A stretch of 64,000 nt of DNA from CAYMZZ01 sp964395095. GTDB lineage: Bacteria; Bacteroidota; Bacteroidia; Chitinophagales; Chitinophagaceae. Under the pieces are notes generated by a model. The model did no database searches. It was not told where the DNA came from and was given only the letters and a program-made list of their open reading frames with translations. This document shows, one piece after another, positions 25,600 to 34,877 of this stretch (positions are counted from its first letter, which is position 1; every line of letters begins with the position of its first letter). The position numbers and the translations under genes are program-made. The stretch is from the NCBI GenBank assembly GCA_964395095.1, contig CAYMZZ010000006.1, positions 228,082-292,081 on the forward strand, in the 5' to 3' direction.

Positions 25600-25692
25600 T
25601 TTTATTCATCAATAAAATTCACGATTCACGCGCCACGATTCACGCCTCACGATTCACGATTCACGCCTCACGATTCACGCCTCACGCCTCAC
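25600..25692. repeat. Short tandem repeat of CACGATT/CACGCCT words
   Basis: About twelve copies of 7-base words, CACGATT and CACGCCT, fill the gap between GH3 and the sulfatase gene. There is no matching inverted arm, so this differs from the foldbacks elsewhere. It lies inside the presumed operon and may simply be slippage-prone DNA. Confidence 0.8.
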
Positions 25693-25695
25693 GCC

Positions 25696-27987
25696 TCATT
25701 CCCCCCAATCTACTTTTGCCATTTTCACATCCCTGGAGTTGCCGCCGATCATGATATCAAACTCGCCAGGTTCCCATACATACTTCAATTCGTAATTATA
25801 AAATTTGAGTAATTCGGTGCTGATGGTAAATTCAATTTTTCGCGATTCACCCGCTTTCAACATTACTTTTTGAAATCCTTTCAACTCTTTCACCGGCCGC
25901 GTAACCGATCCCACCCGGTCGCGGATATAGAGTTGCACTACTTCCTTTCCGTCATAAGGCCCTTTGTTGGTAACAGTAACGGAAGCGATCAGTTTTTGAT
26001 CGCCTTTAAGGGAAGTGTCACTAAGGCTGATATCACTGTATTCAAATTGCGTATAGCTGAGGCCAAACCCGAAGGGGTAGAGCGGATCGTTCGGCACATC
26101 GAGGTAATTGCTCCTAAATTTGGAGAACCATTTGCCTTCCTGCAGGGGCCGACCGGTATTCTTGTGGTTGTAAAACAGCGGAACCTGTCCCACATTGCGG
26201 GGAAAAGTGGCGCTTAATTTACCAGAAGGGTTCTTGTCGCCAAACAATACATCGGTGATGGCATAACCCGCTTCGCTGCCGGCAAACCAAACATTGAGAA
26301 TCGCCGGCACGTTTTCTTCTTCCCAGGTAAGTGTGAGCGGGCGACCTGTGAATAATACCAATACTACCGGTTTGCCGGTAGCCAACAATTCCTTCAACAG
26401 ATCTTTCTGCGCATCCGGGATGCCGATATCGGTGCGGCTGCTGGCTTCACCACTCATTTCGGATGATTCACCCAATGCGGCAATTATTACATCGGCATTT
26501 CTGGCAATGGCCAACGCTTCGGCACGGATCTGCTTCGCCGGGCGGGCATCCCAGCCCAGGGAACGACCGAACATGGTGCTGTTGGCTTCCAGCACACTGT
26601 CGTAAGTAAGGTTAGAACCTTTCGCATAATTTATTTTTACTTTATCGCCTACCAGCTCCTTCATGCCGGCGAGCAAAGAAGTTGCGTTGTTCAGATTGGC
26701 CGCCACGCTCCAGGTGCCCGGCATATTCTCTTTTGAATTGCCCAGTGGACCGATGATGGCAACAGAACCGGTTTTTTTCAGGGGCAGCAATTGCTTTTCG
26801 TTTTTCAATAACACAAAACTCTCAGCCGCAATACGACGCGCTTCTTTGCGATGCGCATCTGCAAATACTTCCTTTTTGGCGCGCTCGGGATCGCAGTAGC
26901 GATAAGGATCGTCAAACAATCCCAACTTGTACTTGGCTTCCAGTATGCGGCGGCAGGCCGCATCAATCTGTGCCATCGTTACCTTTCCTTCCTTGAGCGA
27001 CTGGGGTAATGTCGTCAACAACCCTTCGCCTACCATATCCATATCAATGCCTGCACGCAGGGCCATGGCCGAAACTGTTTGCAGGTCACCCACTCCATGG
27101 TCAATCATTTCGTTAATTCCCGTATAGTCGGTCACTACAAAACCTTTGAAGCCCCACTGGTCGCGCAGCACATTGCTGAGCAGCCAGCGGTTGCCGGTGG
27201 CGGGTATACCATCCACTTCGTTAAAGGAAGCCATCACGCTGCCCACGCCGGCATCTACAGCCGCTTTGTAGGGAGGAAAGTATTCGTTGTACATGCGCTG
27301 GTGGCTCATGTCAACCGTATTATAATCCCTGCCCGCTTCACCTGCGCCATATAAGGCGTAGTGCTTTACGCAGGAAAGAATGGTATTATTTTTTGTAAGA
27401 TCATCGCCCTGGTAGCCCCGCACCATAGCCCTGGCTATGGCCGAGCCCAGGAAGGGGTCTTCGCCATTTCCTTCGGAAACGCGACCCCAGCGTGGATCGC
27501 GCGATATATCTACCATGGGCGAAAAGGTCCAGTTAATGCCATCGGCACTGGCTTCCTGCGCCGCAATGCGCGCGCTTCGCTCAATGGCTTCCATATCCCA
27601 GGTACAGCTCAGCCCAAGCGGAATGGGAAATACGGTTTCATAGCCATGAATCACATCCATACCAAAAAGCAGCGGAATCTTCAACCGGCTCTTCTCCACC
27701 GCGAGCTTCTGCACTTCACGAATCTTCGCGACCGACTTAATATTGAACAAGCCCCCTACCTGGCCCTGCTCAATCTTTTTGGCAATATTGGAATTGCTGG
27801 CCTGCCCCGTAGTAATATCTCCCGCACCCGGCAGGTTGAGCTGGCCTATTTTTTCTTCCAGCGTCATTTGATTCATCAGCCCATCGATAAAGGCCTTCAT
27901 TTTCGGATCCTGACCCGCCTGGTTCCTTGCTTGCTGCGAACAGGCCGATAACAGGAGCAGGGCCAACATTGATACTATCCCTTTCAT
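25696..27987 (-). CDS. GH3 beta-glucosidase, lipoprotein (BglX-like)
   Basis: The 763-residue enzyme carries a lipobox LLSAC (C16) and the full GH3 layout: barrel with VKHYALYG, nucleophile D287 in GFVVTDYTG, sandwich domain with LGESSEMSGEASSR, and a C-terminal fibronectin-III-like domain. It would hydrolyse beta-gluco-oligosaccharides in the periplasm or at the membrane. It is 12 bp after the SGNH gene stop, so it is in the same transcript. Its membrane anchor, in contrast to the soluble GH3 at 17890, suggests a division of labour within PUL-1. The linkage preference (beta-1,2, 1,3 or 1,6) cannot be read from sequence. Confidence 0.94.
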   Translation of the reverse strand: MKGIVSMLALLLLSACSQQARNQAGQDPKMKAFIDGLMNQMTLEEKIGQLNLPGAGDITTGQASNSNIAKKIEQGQVGGLFNIKSVAKIREVQKLAVEKSRLKIPLLFGMDVIHGYETVFPIPLGLSCTWDMEAIERSARIAAQEASADGINWTFSPMVDISRDPRWGRVSEGNGEDPFLGSAIARAMVRGYQGDDLTKNNTILSCVKHYALYGAGEAGRDYNTVDMSHQRMYNEYFPPYKAAVDAGVGSVMASFNEVDGIPATGNRWLLSNVLRDQWGFKGFVVTDYTGINEMIDHGVGDLQTVSAMALRAGIDMDMVGEGLLTTLPQSLKEGKVTMAQIDAACRRILEAKYKLGLFDDPYRYCDPERAKKEVFADAHRKEARRIAAESFVLLKNEKQLLPLKKTGSVAIIGPLGNSKENMPGTWSVAANLNNATSLLAGMKELVGDKVKINYAKGSNLTYDSVLEANSTMFGRSLGWDARPAKQIRAEALAIARNADVIIAALGESSEMSGEASSRTDIGIPDAQKDLLKELLATGKPVVLVLFTGRPLTLTWEEENVPAILNVWFAGSEAGYAITDVLFGDKNPSGKLSATFPRNVGQVPLFYNHKNTGRPLQEGKWFSKFRSNYLDVPNDPLYPFGFGLSYTQFEYSDISLSDTSLKGDQKLIASVTVTNKGPYDGKEVVQLYIRDRVGSVTRPVKELKGFQKVMLKAGESRKIEFTISTELLKFYNYELKYVWEPGEFDIMIGGNSRDVKMAKVDWGE

Positions 27988-27999
27988 AGCGCTATCTAT

Positions 28000-28689
28000 T
28001 TATTTTTTGATCAGATGTGGTTTGATTCTCTTCTGCCAGATGGCATAGCCTTTGGCATTCATGTGTAAATTATCGTTGAGAAAAATATCCGGCTTTGGTT
28101 CCGCCTGGTCATTCAGCATAGGATGATAGACATCCACAAAAACCGTTCGCTTTTTCTTTTTTAGAAACTGCCGGATAGCCACATTAGCTTTCAGCATTTC
28201 CGGCATCCGGTGCGCCCGGCTGGGGCTTGGCTTGATGCTGATAAACATAACGGGTACCCGCGGGTACTTTGTACGAATCATAGTGAAAAGTGTGGCAAAT
28301 CGCTGCAATACCGTGGCCGCCGTTACCGTATCGGAGGCAGCAAGATCATTTTCGCCACAATAAATCACAATTTGTTTCGGGTCGTATTTCAGTATCACAT
28401 CATCGGCATAGCGAATTAAGTCGGGAAGCGAAGAGCCGCCAAAGCCCCGATTCAAAATGGGGTAACCAGGAAAATAGTCCTGCACATCTTTCCACATGGT
28501 AAATGAAGAACTGCCCACAAACAGAATCTGCTTTTTTGCCGGCATCTGCGCGCTATCGGCCTTGCGAAAGGCCTGGATATCGTTCCAGAAGGGTGGGTTC
28601 TGTGCCAGCAAATGTATTGCCGTTAACAACAATACTGATAAAGATGTCAGTCGCGTGATAATGGTCCTTGCATTTTGTCTAATCATCAT
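28000..28689 (-). CDS. SGNH/GDSL-family hydrolase, secreted
   Basis: The 229-residue protein has a signal peptide (to about HLLAQ) and all four SGNH blocks: G59-S-S61-S (nucleophile S61), RGFGGSS with its Gly, GEND with N114, and D206-x-x-H209. Proteins of this kind in Bacteroidetes PULs are acetyl-xylan or other carbohydrate esterases. It lies 13 bp after the GH43 gene and 12 bp before GH3, so the three are one transcript. With the alpha/beta esterase and the sulfatase it makes three candidate decoration-removing enzymes in this locus. Confidence 0.9.
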   Translation of the reverse strand: MMIRQNARTIITRLTSLSVLLLTAIHLLAQNPPFWNDIQAFRKADSAQMPAKKQILFVGSSSFTMWKDVQDYFPGYPILNRGFGGSSLPDLIRYADDVILKYDPKQIVIYCGENDLAASDTVTAATVLQRFATLFTMIRTKYPRVPVMFISIKPSPSRAHRMPEMLKANVAIRQFLKKKKRTVFVDVYHPMLNDQAEPKPDIFLNDNLHMNAKGYAIWQKRIKPHLIKK

Positions 28690-28702
28690 TAGGCTGCTGT
28701 TT

Positions 28703-30490
28703 TTATTTTACTTCGAGCATCGGATAGGATGCTGAAATGCCGTTTTCATTTATCGCTTCGATGGTGAAATAATAGGTTTTGAGCCGGTCCATGGCCTTGA
28801 ACCAGTATTCATTCACATCATGCACCATCACACAGTTATAGAGTTTATCAGGATCCGTGCCATAGTAAATATTATACGCATAGGCATTATCCACCGGGCT
28901 CCACTTAATGTAGGCGCTTCGTTTATCCTTTTCCGTGCGCAGCACCATAAACTGCTTCACGCGATCTGGCGCGCTGCCATTTCCCTTCCCAAATACCCTT
29001 AACCCGCTGATGGCAAATTTTCCGGTGGGCATGTGCATATTCTCCAGCTTGATATAGCGTGCCTGTACCGGTTCCGGCAATTCCACATAGTCGTGCGGCA
29101 CATCGGTCTTATTCTGGCTCTTGTCGGCCAGTAGTTTCCATTTTTTACCATCCAGTGAATACCAAAGTTTGTACTGATGAAACTGATCCAGCCTTTTGCC
29201 CAACCGATCATCCGCCACATCCTGGTCGGCGTAATTGATTTGTATGGCGTTGACGGTTGAAACTTCACCGAGATCGGATTGAATCCATTCTCCCTTGTTG
29301 GCCGAAGCGGCGCTCCAGTAGGTCTTGATACTCTCATCCACCGCATTGTTGGCCGGGTAATTGCCCAGTGTACTCGATACCTGCACCGGCTTTTTGTAGT
29401 TGAGCAACATCCAGCCCGTAAAAGCGCCATTCTTATAGCGCATGGGCGCTGCCTTATCTTTCAGCGCCTGTGGCAGATAATGCGGATAATCGCCAAAAGC
29501 TGTATTACAAAACATCACATCATCCTCGTCGAAGCCCGCGGGCCATATACCCAGTCTTCTTTCAAAATTGTTCTTTACCGATAGCACCATGGTGCTTACA
29601 TGCCAGTAATAGCCATGTTTGTCCTGGAATGTTGCGCCATGACCTGCGCCTCGGGCAAATCCGCCCAACTTGAAACTTAAGGGATCCGACATGGCCTGCC
29701 AGGGACCGAGGGGCGATTCGCCCACCAGCAATCCGTCGGCATAACCACTAAACTCCGTGCCCGGTGCCCCATATTGCAAATAGTATTTGTCTTTGTATTT
29801 GGTGAGATGAGAACCTTCGATAAAGGGATCCAGGAATGTATTGTCCATATACTCGCCAAATCGCTGCCATCCATAGCGCCAGTGTTCCAGCAGGTACATT
29901 TCCTTGCGGGTACCGATGGGGTCCATGGTTTTACGGTTCAGCTCCACTCCATACATAGGATAGCGGTTGCTGCTGCCATTGTACATATACAGCCGGCCAT
30001 CATCGTCGGTAAAAAAGGAAGGGTCCCATCCGCCGATAGCAAAGGAGTCAACCAGGGGCTTCCAGTCATCCACCTTCGGATTGGTGCTCATCCAGATGGT
30101 GAAATTGCTCGAATAAGTGCTGCCGAAAACAAGCATGGTGTCGCCAATAATACCAACAGCCGGCGCGCAAAGCTCATCATACACTTTATTCCAGGGTCGT
30201 AAAAAGCGGCGCGATACAAATTTCCAGTTGAGCATATCGCTGCTCCACCAGTAGCCCCACTGGTTGGTGCTAAACAGGAAATAGTCGCCTTTGTAGTTCA
30301 CGATCACCGGGTCGGCAGTGGCGCGATGCCTTCCCCATTCGCTGAAATTGGGGATGGGCGTGTACCCATAGTCGATATTAATGGGATTGCAATAGGTTTG
30401 TTGCTGCGAAAAACAAGTTACTGTATATAGCAAAGCGGCGATGCCGATGCCTGCTGCACGCTTATGGTATGCTTTCCAACTATTTCTCAT
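28703..30490 (-). CDS. GH43-type glycoside hydrolase with discoidin (F5/8C) and Fn3 domains
   Basis: The ATG at 30490 gives 595 residues; a longer open frame exists, but only this start places a signal peptide (IAALLYTVTCFSQQ) at the N-terminus. The five-bladed propeller starts with TADPVIVNYKGDYFLFST, where D60 is the expected catalytic base, and contains GGWDPSFFTDDDGRLYMY. A discoidin-like domain (about 365-505, KGEWIQSDLG ... YIKLENMHMPTGKFAISGLRV split) and an Fn3-like end follow. GH43 enzymes cleave alpha-arabinose, beta-xylose or beta-galactose. It is 11 bp after the DoxX gene. It implies the target glycan has side chains other than glucose. Confidence 0.86.
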   Translation of the reverse strand: MRNSWKAYHKRAAGIGIAALLYTVTCFSQQQTYCNPINIDYGYTPIPNFSEWGRHRATADPVIVNYKGDYFLFSTNQWGYWWSSDMLNWKFVSRRFLRPWNKVYDELCAPAVGIIGDTMLVFGSTYSSNFTIWMSTNPKVDDWKPLVDSFAIGGWDPSFFTDDDGRLYMYNGSSNRYPMYGVELNRKTMDPIGTRKEMYLLEHWRYGWQRFGEYMDNTFLDPFIEGSHLTKYKDKYYLQYGAPGTEFSGYADGLLVGESPLGPWQAMSDPLSFKLGGFARGAGHGATFQDKHGYYWHVSTMVLSVKNNFERRLGIWPAGFDEDDVMFCNTAFGDYPHYLPQALKDKAAPMRYKNGAFTGWMLLNYKKPVQVSSTLGNYPANNAVDESIKTYWSAASANKGEWIQSDLGEVSTVNAIQINYADQDVADDRLGKRLDQFHQYKLWYSLDGKKWKLLADKSQNKTDVPHDYVELPEPVQARYIKLENMHMPTGKFAISGLRVFGKGNGSAPDRVKQFMVLRTEKDKRSAYIKWSPVDNAYAYNIYYGTDPDKLYNCVMVHDVNEYWFKAMDRLKTYYFTIEAINENGISASYPMLEVK

Positions 30491-30501
30491 GAATATGGCT
30501 A

Positions 30502-30903
30502 TTATTTTTTCCGGTCGGCACTCCAGGCTCCGGGACCCGCCGTGAGGAATACCCAACCTAATATCACAAATAGAAAAGGGTGTTGATCTTCGTACCAAAA
30601 CCGGCCCTTCGACACAAAAAAGCAGATATAACCCATCAGGATGATCAATACCAGGGAAGCGAAGCGGGTCCATAAACCTGCCATCAGCAGTAAGCCGGCC
30701 AACAGCTCAAGTGACTTACCCACATACACGGCAATTTCAGGGGAAGGGAAGCTGGCAAATGCCTCCCAGCCAAAATAACCCTTCATGATTTCCGGCTTAA
30801 AGACTTCGTAACCATGATAGGCCATTAACGCACCGGTGATGATGCGTGCCAAAGCAAGGCCATATTGTGGCCACAGGGGCCTGGAGTTAAAAATGCCCGC
30901 CAT
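30502..30903 (-). CDS. DoxX-family membrane protein
   Basis: The 133-residue protein has four predicted membrane helices (about 14-32, 62-80, 82-100, 107-125), with the DoxX pattern ALARIITGALMAYHGYEVF and ELLAGLLLMAGLWTRFASL. DoxX proteins are small quinone- or redox-linked membrane proteins whose role is poorly known. It is tightly coupled to the GH43 gene (11 bp) and follows the phosphoesterase gene by 71 bp, an odd partner for a polysaccharide locus. A link to oxidative chemistry of sugars is possible but speculative. Confidence 0.85.
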   Translation of the reverse strand: MAGIFNSRPLWPQYGLALARIITGALMAYHGYEVFKPEIMKGYFGWEAFASFPSPEIAVYVGKSLELLAGLLLMAGLWTRFASLVLIILMGYICFFVSKGRFWYEDQHPFLFVILGWVFLTAGPGAWSADRKK

Positions 30904-30974
30904 ACAGCAATCGTTGGTGAAAAAATTGGAGCCCTAGCCCATTTGTCCTGTTCAAATTTACAGGTAATAATGCG

Positions 30975-31955
30975 CTATTTGGCGTTTGTTTTAAATAATG
31001 CATTCTTTATTACAAACTCATGTGCCGGATCTTTCATCCAGTCGTTGATATAAGGGGAATAAGTACGAACATAAATTCGTTTCTTCCTGAAATCGAAGTC
31101 CATTATGCGCAACCATCCATTGCCGCCCTTCACCGACCCTTTCACGCCTTCCTGGTAATTGGCCAGAAACTGATACACGGGATTGCCTTCTTCATTAAAG
31201 CTTACCAATGTACCCACCCCGCTGCGCAGGATATGTCCGCTAAAAACAAAACGCGTGTTTGGAAATTTCTTTACCAGTTTCTCCCAGATCATTTCTCCAT
31301 CGTTTACTGCTTCATCCGCCGTATCCTTACCCACCCCATAATTCTGAGGCCGCCAGCTATCGCCCACACCCTGCCTTGTGCTGTCGGAATACATATAACT
31401 ATGCGTGTTCAGTATCACCAGCCTGTCGGGATGGGCAGCAATAATGCCGGAGGCCCAGTCGAGCACTTTGTTGCGGGGCCCAAACTCAAGGGTGAGCACC
31501 AGCCATTTTATTTTGCCAGTGGCAAAGCGATACCAGGCGTTCTCTATTTTTCCGGGTTCAAATGTGCCGCCAAAACCTTTTTGCTGCCGCATTTTCTCTA
31601 TAGGAAAATACTGGTTGTACAGGCTGGTGTTGCGCACGTCGGCAAACTTGCCGGCTGTGCTACCCATATCATGGTTTCCCGCAGCCAGCACATAAGGCAC
31701 TTTGCCATCCAGTTGCTGAAAGGCGGATTGAATCACCTGCCATTCTTTATCATTATTATTCTGCGTCAGATCGCCCTGCTGCAGCACCCAATCAATATGC
31801 TTCTGCTCGCGCAAAATCCAGTTGATCTGCGAGTCGAGCACTTCCGGGTATTTCTCCGCATAAGTCTGCGTATCGGGCAGCAACACAATGCGTGCCGTAC
31901 GCGGACTACAGGAGAAAGCAGCGAGGGCGAGGAGGAGGGAGAGAAATTTATACAT
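30975..31955 (-). CDS. Calcineurin-like metallophosphoesterase, lipoprotein
   Basis: The ATG at 31955 gives 326 residues with lipobox AAFSC (C16). Metal-binding motifs of the family are present: LPDTQ (D28), GDLTQ (D62), GNHD (93-96), then HSY and SGHILRSG. It should hydrolyse phosphate esters outside the cytoplasm. In a glycan locus it may remove phosphate decorations (as on phosphomannans or teichoic-type polymers) or act on released sugar phosphates. It is 126 bp after GH144, with a foldback between them, and 71 bp before DoxX. The physiological substrate is unknown. Confidence 0.88.
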   Translation of the reverse strand: MYKFLSLLLALAAFSCSPRTARIVLLPDTQTYAEKYPEVLDSQINWILREQKHIDWVLQQGDLTQNNNDKEWQVIQSAFQQLDGKVPYVLAAGNHDMGSTAGKFADVRNTSLYNQYFPIEKMRQQKGFGGTFEPGKIENAWYRFATGKIKWLVLTLEFGPRNKVLDWASGIIAAHPDRLVILNTHSYMYSDSTRQGVGDSWRPQNYGVGKDTADEAVNDGEMIWEKLVKKFPNTRFVFSGHILRSGVGTLVSFNEEGNPVYQFLANYQEGVKGSVKGGNGWLRIMDFDFRKKRIYVRTYSPYINDWMKDPAHEFVIKNALFKTNAK

Positions 31956-31956
31956 G

Positions 31957-32078
31957 ATGGAGGGGAATTTGGGGATTTGAGAATTTGAGAATTTGGGGAT
32001 TGGGGGATTTGAGAATTTGAAATGAATGTTACAAGGCTCACCAACCCCCAAATCCTCAAATCCCCAAATTCACAAATT
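31957..32078. repeat. Foldback repeat of GATTTGAGAATTTGG words
   Basis: Tandem degenerate words GGGGATTTGAGAATTTG on the left are mirrored by CCCAAATCCTCAAATCCCC on the right, filling the GH144-phosphoesterase gap on the minus strand. It could attenuate read-through between the two genes. The same words appear at 24.0 and 61.7 kb. Confidence 0.6.
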
Positions 32079-32081
32079 GTT

Positions 32082-33425
32082 TCAATACGTGAATCCCAGC
32101 CTATCCAGTCCCTTCTTCACTTCTTCACAGCTCATAAACAGATCCCATAGCAATCCGCTGCGATAGTTTTCCATCATCACCACTATGGGTCCCTGATCGA
32201 TGGCCAGGTAGCGCTGGGGATACCAGCCTTCGGTGTCGCTAAAAGCATCATAGAATCCGTAGGGACCAAAGAGCTTGTCTTTCTTGTTGAGATACCAGTT
32301 TTTCATGGCGGCCATCGACTCTTTGGGTGTATAGGGCATGGAAGCCAGTGCTGCCGTGGGCGCAATTACACCGCGGTCGCGCTGAATGCCGGGGGCATGC
32401 CCTGCATAGCCTTTTACGGAATAGCTGGAAGTGAGTCCCCAGCTATCGGCGCCATAGCCTTTGAAGCCACCCTGGTTTTCCACGCACCAGTTGTAATTGA
32501 TGAGGGCCTGGTGCCGGTTTTCTTTCCAGTAGTCGGCATATTGGTCTTTTAATTTCCGTGGGTCTAATCCAAGATAAGAATAATGTGCCCAGAAAAGCGG
32601 TCCCCCGTATTCTTCAGCGCCATCGTGTTCTAATTGCAGTTCATAACCATATTGGGTGGTTGGTTGCCGAATGGCGCCCTTCTTTGCCCAGCCTTCGTGG
32701 TACACTTCGGCAGGCACAGCATGAGTGGGTGATGACGCGGCCAGCACATACATGATCAGGCATTCGTTGTAACCCGACACTGCGAGATTCATTTCCCAGC
32801 CATAGTTGGGGCTCCAGTGCCAGTACAATACATTCTTGCCATTGCGATACCAGTTGAAATCGACCCCACGCCAAAGCTGATCGCAGCGTGCTGCCAGCGC
32901 CTTTTCGCGCTCGCTGCCATTGGCAAAATACTGTCGCACACAGAGCAGCCCCTGCAGCATGAATGAAGTTTCTACCAGGTCGCCGCCATCATCTTTTTTG
33001 CTGAAGGGCTTTACCTTTCCGGTTTCACCATTCCACCAGTGGGGCCAGGCACCATGGAAGCGATCTGCCGTTTCCAGAAATTTGACAATTCTTTCCAGGC
33101 GGGCCAGACCCTCTTCACGGGTGATGAATCCGCGTTCAATACCTACCAGGATGGCCATCACACCAAAACCACCACCTCCACTGGTGATGATATGTTTATC
33201 ATTTTGCGGATATACGCCATCCACATGAAAGCGCTCCCTTGCCAACCCGCTATTGGGTTCCGCCCCATCCCAGAAATACTGGAAAGTGGCTTTTTGTACT
33301 TCGTCGAAAATGTGTTGGTCTTCGGGGGAATCGAAACCTGCGGTATTCTTACCCACTGCCTGGCGGCTTTCGCCGCACTGCGTAAGAAGAATAGACAGGC
33401 TAATAATCAGAATATTTTTTTTCAT
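32082..33425 (-). CDS. GH144 endo-beta-1,2-glucanase-type enzyme, lipoprotein
   Basis: The ATG at 33425 gives 447 residues with lipobox LLTQC (C17). The body is a single (alpha/alpha)6 glycoamylase-type domain (PF10091) with the hallmark blocks TFQYFWDGAEPNSGLARER, GGGFGVMAILVGIERGFITR, AWPHWWNGETGK, DGGDLVETSFMLQGLL, YWHWSPNYGWEMN and GPIVVMMENYRSGLLWDLF. GH144 was founded on a Chitinophaga endo-beta-1,2-glucanase that makes sophorose-type oligosaccharides. It is the first enzyme after the susCD-LamG unit of PUL-1 and is preceded by a long non-coding gap, so it probably has its own promoter. Two larger GH144 relatives occur in PUL-2. Confidence 0.92.
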   Translation of the reverse strand: MKKNILIISLSILLTQCGESRQAVGKNTAGFDSPEDQHIFDEVQKATFQYFWDGAEPNSGLARERFHVDGVYPQNDKHIITSGGGGFGVMAILVGIERGFITREEGLARLERIVKFLETADRFHGAWPHWWNGETGKVKPFSKKDDGGDLVETSFMLQGLLCVRQYFANGSEREKALAARCDQLWRGVDFNWYRNGKNVLYWHWSPNYGWEMNLAVSGYNECLIMYVLAASSPTHAVPAEVYHEGWAKKGAIRQPTTQYGYELQLEHDGAEEYGGPLFWAHYSYLGLDPRKLKDQYADYWKENRHQALINYNWCVENQGGFKGYGADSWGLTSSYSVKGYAGHAPGIQRDRGVIAPTAALASMPYTPKESMAAMKNWYLNKKDKLFGPYGFYDAFSDTEGWYPQRYLAIDQGPIVVMMENYRSGLLWDLFMSCEEVKKGLDRLGFTY

Positions 33426-33754
33426 TGCCGGAAGGTTTTTGGAAAGTAGTGAGTAGGGAGTAGAAAGTAGGTAGTAGTTAATAGGGGCCATGATCCATTA
33501 CCAAACTAAGTTACAATTCATTTTATTCTTTATCACGTCCTAATAGAAGATGACAATTGTACCCTAAGCAATATCGTTGCGCCCTTTGCGGTGAAAAATA
33601 CTACACTGGCAGTCATCACGAATGTGCTGAAACCTTACCGCAACGATCGCAAAGAAGTCGCAACGATCGCAACGATAGTCTCTGAGTAATTGATTTGCGC
33701 AGATTCTATCCCTTAACAATTCCCATCCTACTTACTACTCCCTACTTACTACTC
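33426..33754. other. Intergenic gap before GH144, with repeats only
   Basis: The gap from GH144 to the LamG gene is 498 bp. It holds AGTAGGGAGTAG-type words at 33440-33482 and their inverted counterpart at 33725-33754, so the whole gap can fold back. In the middle are three copies of GCAACGATCGCAA (33641-33680). No credible gene is seen. A TTAGTTTG box shortly before the GH144 start is one base short of the -7 consensus. Confidence 0.6.
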
Positions 33755-33790
33755 AAAAAGCGGGGGCTGCCTACTGCTACGGCAACCCCC
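33755..33790 (-). terminator. Intrinsic terminator after the PUL-1 LamG gene
   Basis: On the minus strand GGGGGTTGCC pairs with GGCAGCCCCC around a 9-base loop (33790 to 33762), followed by GCTTTTT. It lies about 130 bp after the LamG stop and separates the sigma/FecR-controlled susCD-LamG unit from the enzyme genes. Confidence 0.75.
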
Positions 33791-33923
33791 TTGTTAACTG
33801 AACTTGCTTATGCCAGAAAACGCTCTTTATGATATTTGTTATCAGTTGCTGGGGTTTGTGTAAGCTTGTCGTTACCAGACAAGCTCATCTTCCCTGCTTA
33901 AGTTTTTACGCTGCACGAAAAGT

Positions 33924-34853
33924 CTATCTATTCGCCTTGCCGAGATTAAAGAGTGCCTTTATATGTGCATCAGGCAAAGCGAGGTTGAATACCCTTATTT
34001 CATCCAGGTTACCCGTCATGGGAGCGAAGTTCACATCACCATTAACAGCGAGCCCGGGCATACCATTGTAGTTGGATCCAATGATCACTTCGCTGGGCTC
34101 AAAGGAACGGAAGAAATTAATTCCGCGGTTCTGAAACGCAGGCACACCGATTTTCACCCCGTCGCCCCAAATCTGCAGGATATTGGCCTCGCCATCATAG
34201 GTGACTACAAAATGTGTCCATTTATCCATACCTATTTGAGGCGATAAAAATGGAAATCCACTTGAGCCATGTGCTGCATTAAGATTGTCCTGTACATTAG
34301 TGGCGCCTGAATTAGCGTTCACTGCCGTAAAGCTCGGCTGTATGGTAATCTGATCCGTATTGCTGGCGGGTCTCGTCTGGGTATTCAACGGTATATTGAT
34401 ATTACCATTAAAAATACCCGGCCTTGCGAGTTGAAAAACCATGGTTCTCTTCGATCCGTTATTGAGAATTTGTGTCCAAAAGCTCACGGTCCAGCTTTTG
34501 AATACATCTGTTTTGAAATTGGGGAATTGTGAATCGTAGTAAAGAAATCCGTTTGTTAATTTAATCGCCTTGCCTCTTACGCCGGCTTCAATAAACTCGT
34601 CATTTTGCGTATTTCCCGGCGTTATGCCACTAATCTTTTCAGCCCTGGTATCATCAAATGTCCAATGGGCGACCAGGTTATCGGGAAAAATCTGATCAGA
34701 GTTGTCGTATCCGTCAATCAGGCCCGCATAATCATCCGGTGAAACCGAAGGCAGGTTATTGGGATTGCCATCCTTTTTGCAGGATTGACCGAAGATCAGT
34801 AAAAAGCCAAGGCCTATGGATGTAAATAATAAATTGCTATTAATGCGTTTCAT
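33924..34853 (-). CDS. LamG-domain surface lipoprotein, candidate glycan-binding protein
   Basis: This 309-residue lipoprotein (lipobox FGQSC, C25) holds one concanavalin-A-like LamG domain (about 60-300: LVAHWTFDDTRAEKISG ... SWTVSFW ... WTHFVVTYDGEANILQIW ... GNLDEIRVFNLAL). It sits directly after susD (24 bp), where SusE/SusF-type surface glycan-binding proteins are encoded. It has no catalytic motif seen in laminarinase folds. It probably helps capture the PUL-1 glycan at the cell surface. A homologous protein occupies the same place in PUL-2. Confidence 0.88.
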   Translation of the reverse strand: MKRINSNLLFTSIGLGFLLIFGQSCKKDGNPNNLPSVSPDDYAGLIDGYDNSDQIFPDNLVAHWTFDDTRAEKISGITPGNTQNDEFIEAGVRGKAIKLTNGFLYYDSQFPNFKTDVFKSWTVSFWTQILNNGSKRTMVFQLARPGIFNGNINIPLNTQTRPASNTDQITIQPSFTAVNANSGATNVQDNLNAAHGSSGFPFLSPQIGMDKWTHFVVTYDGEANILQIWGDGVKIGVPAFQNRGINFFRSFEPSEVIIGSNYNGMPGLAVNGDVNFAPMTGNLDEIRVFNLALPDAHIKALFNLGKANR

Positions 34854-34877
34854 TGCTTAAAGTTTTTTTGCCACCAA

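Noticed and set aside
30491..30673. Upstream extension of the GH43 frame
   Set aside because: It overlaps the end of the DoxX gene and would bury the signal peptide; the ATG at 30490 restores a normal N-terminus.
33641..33680. Triple GCAACGATCGCAA repeat as a regulator binding array
   Set aside because: It lies in the middle of a repeat-filled gap with no promoter nearby; nothing supports a function.
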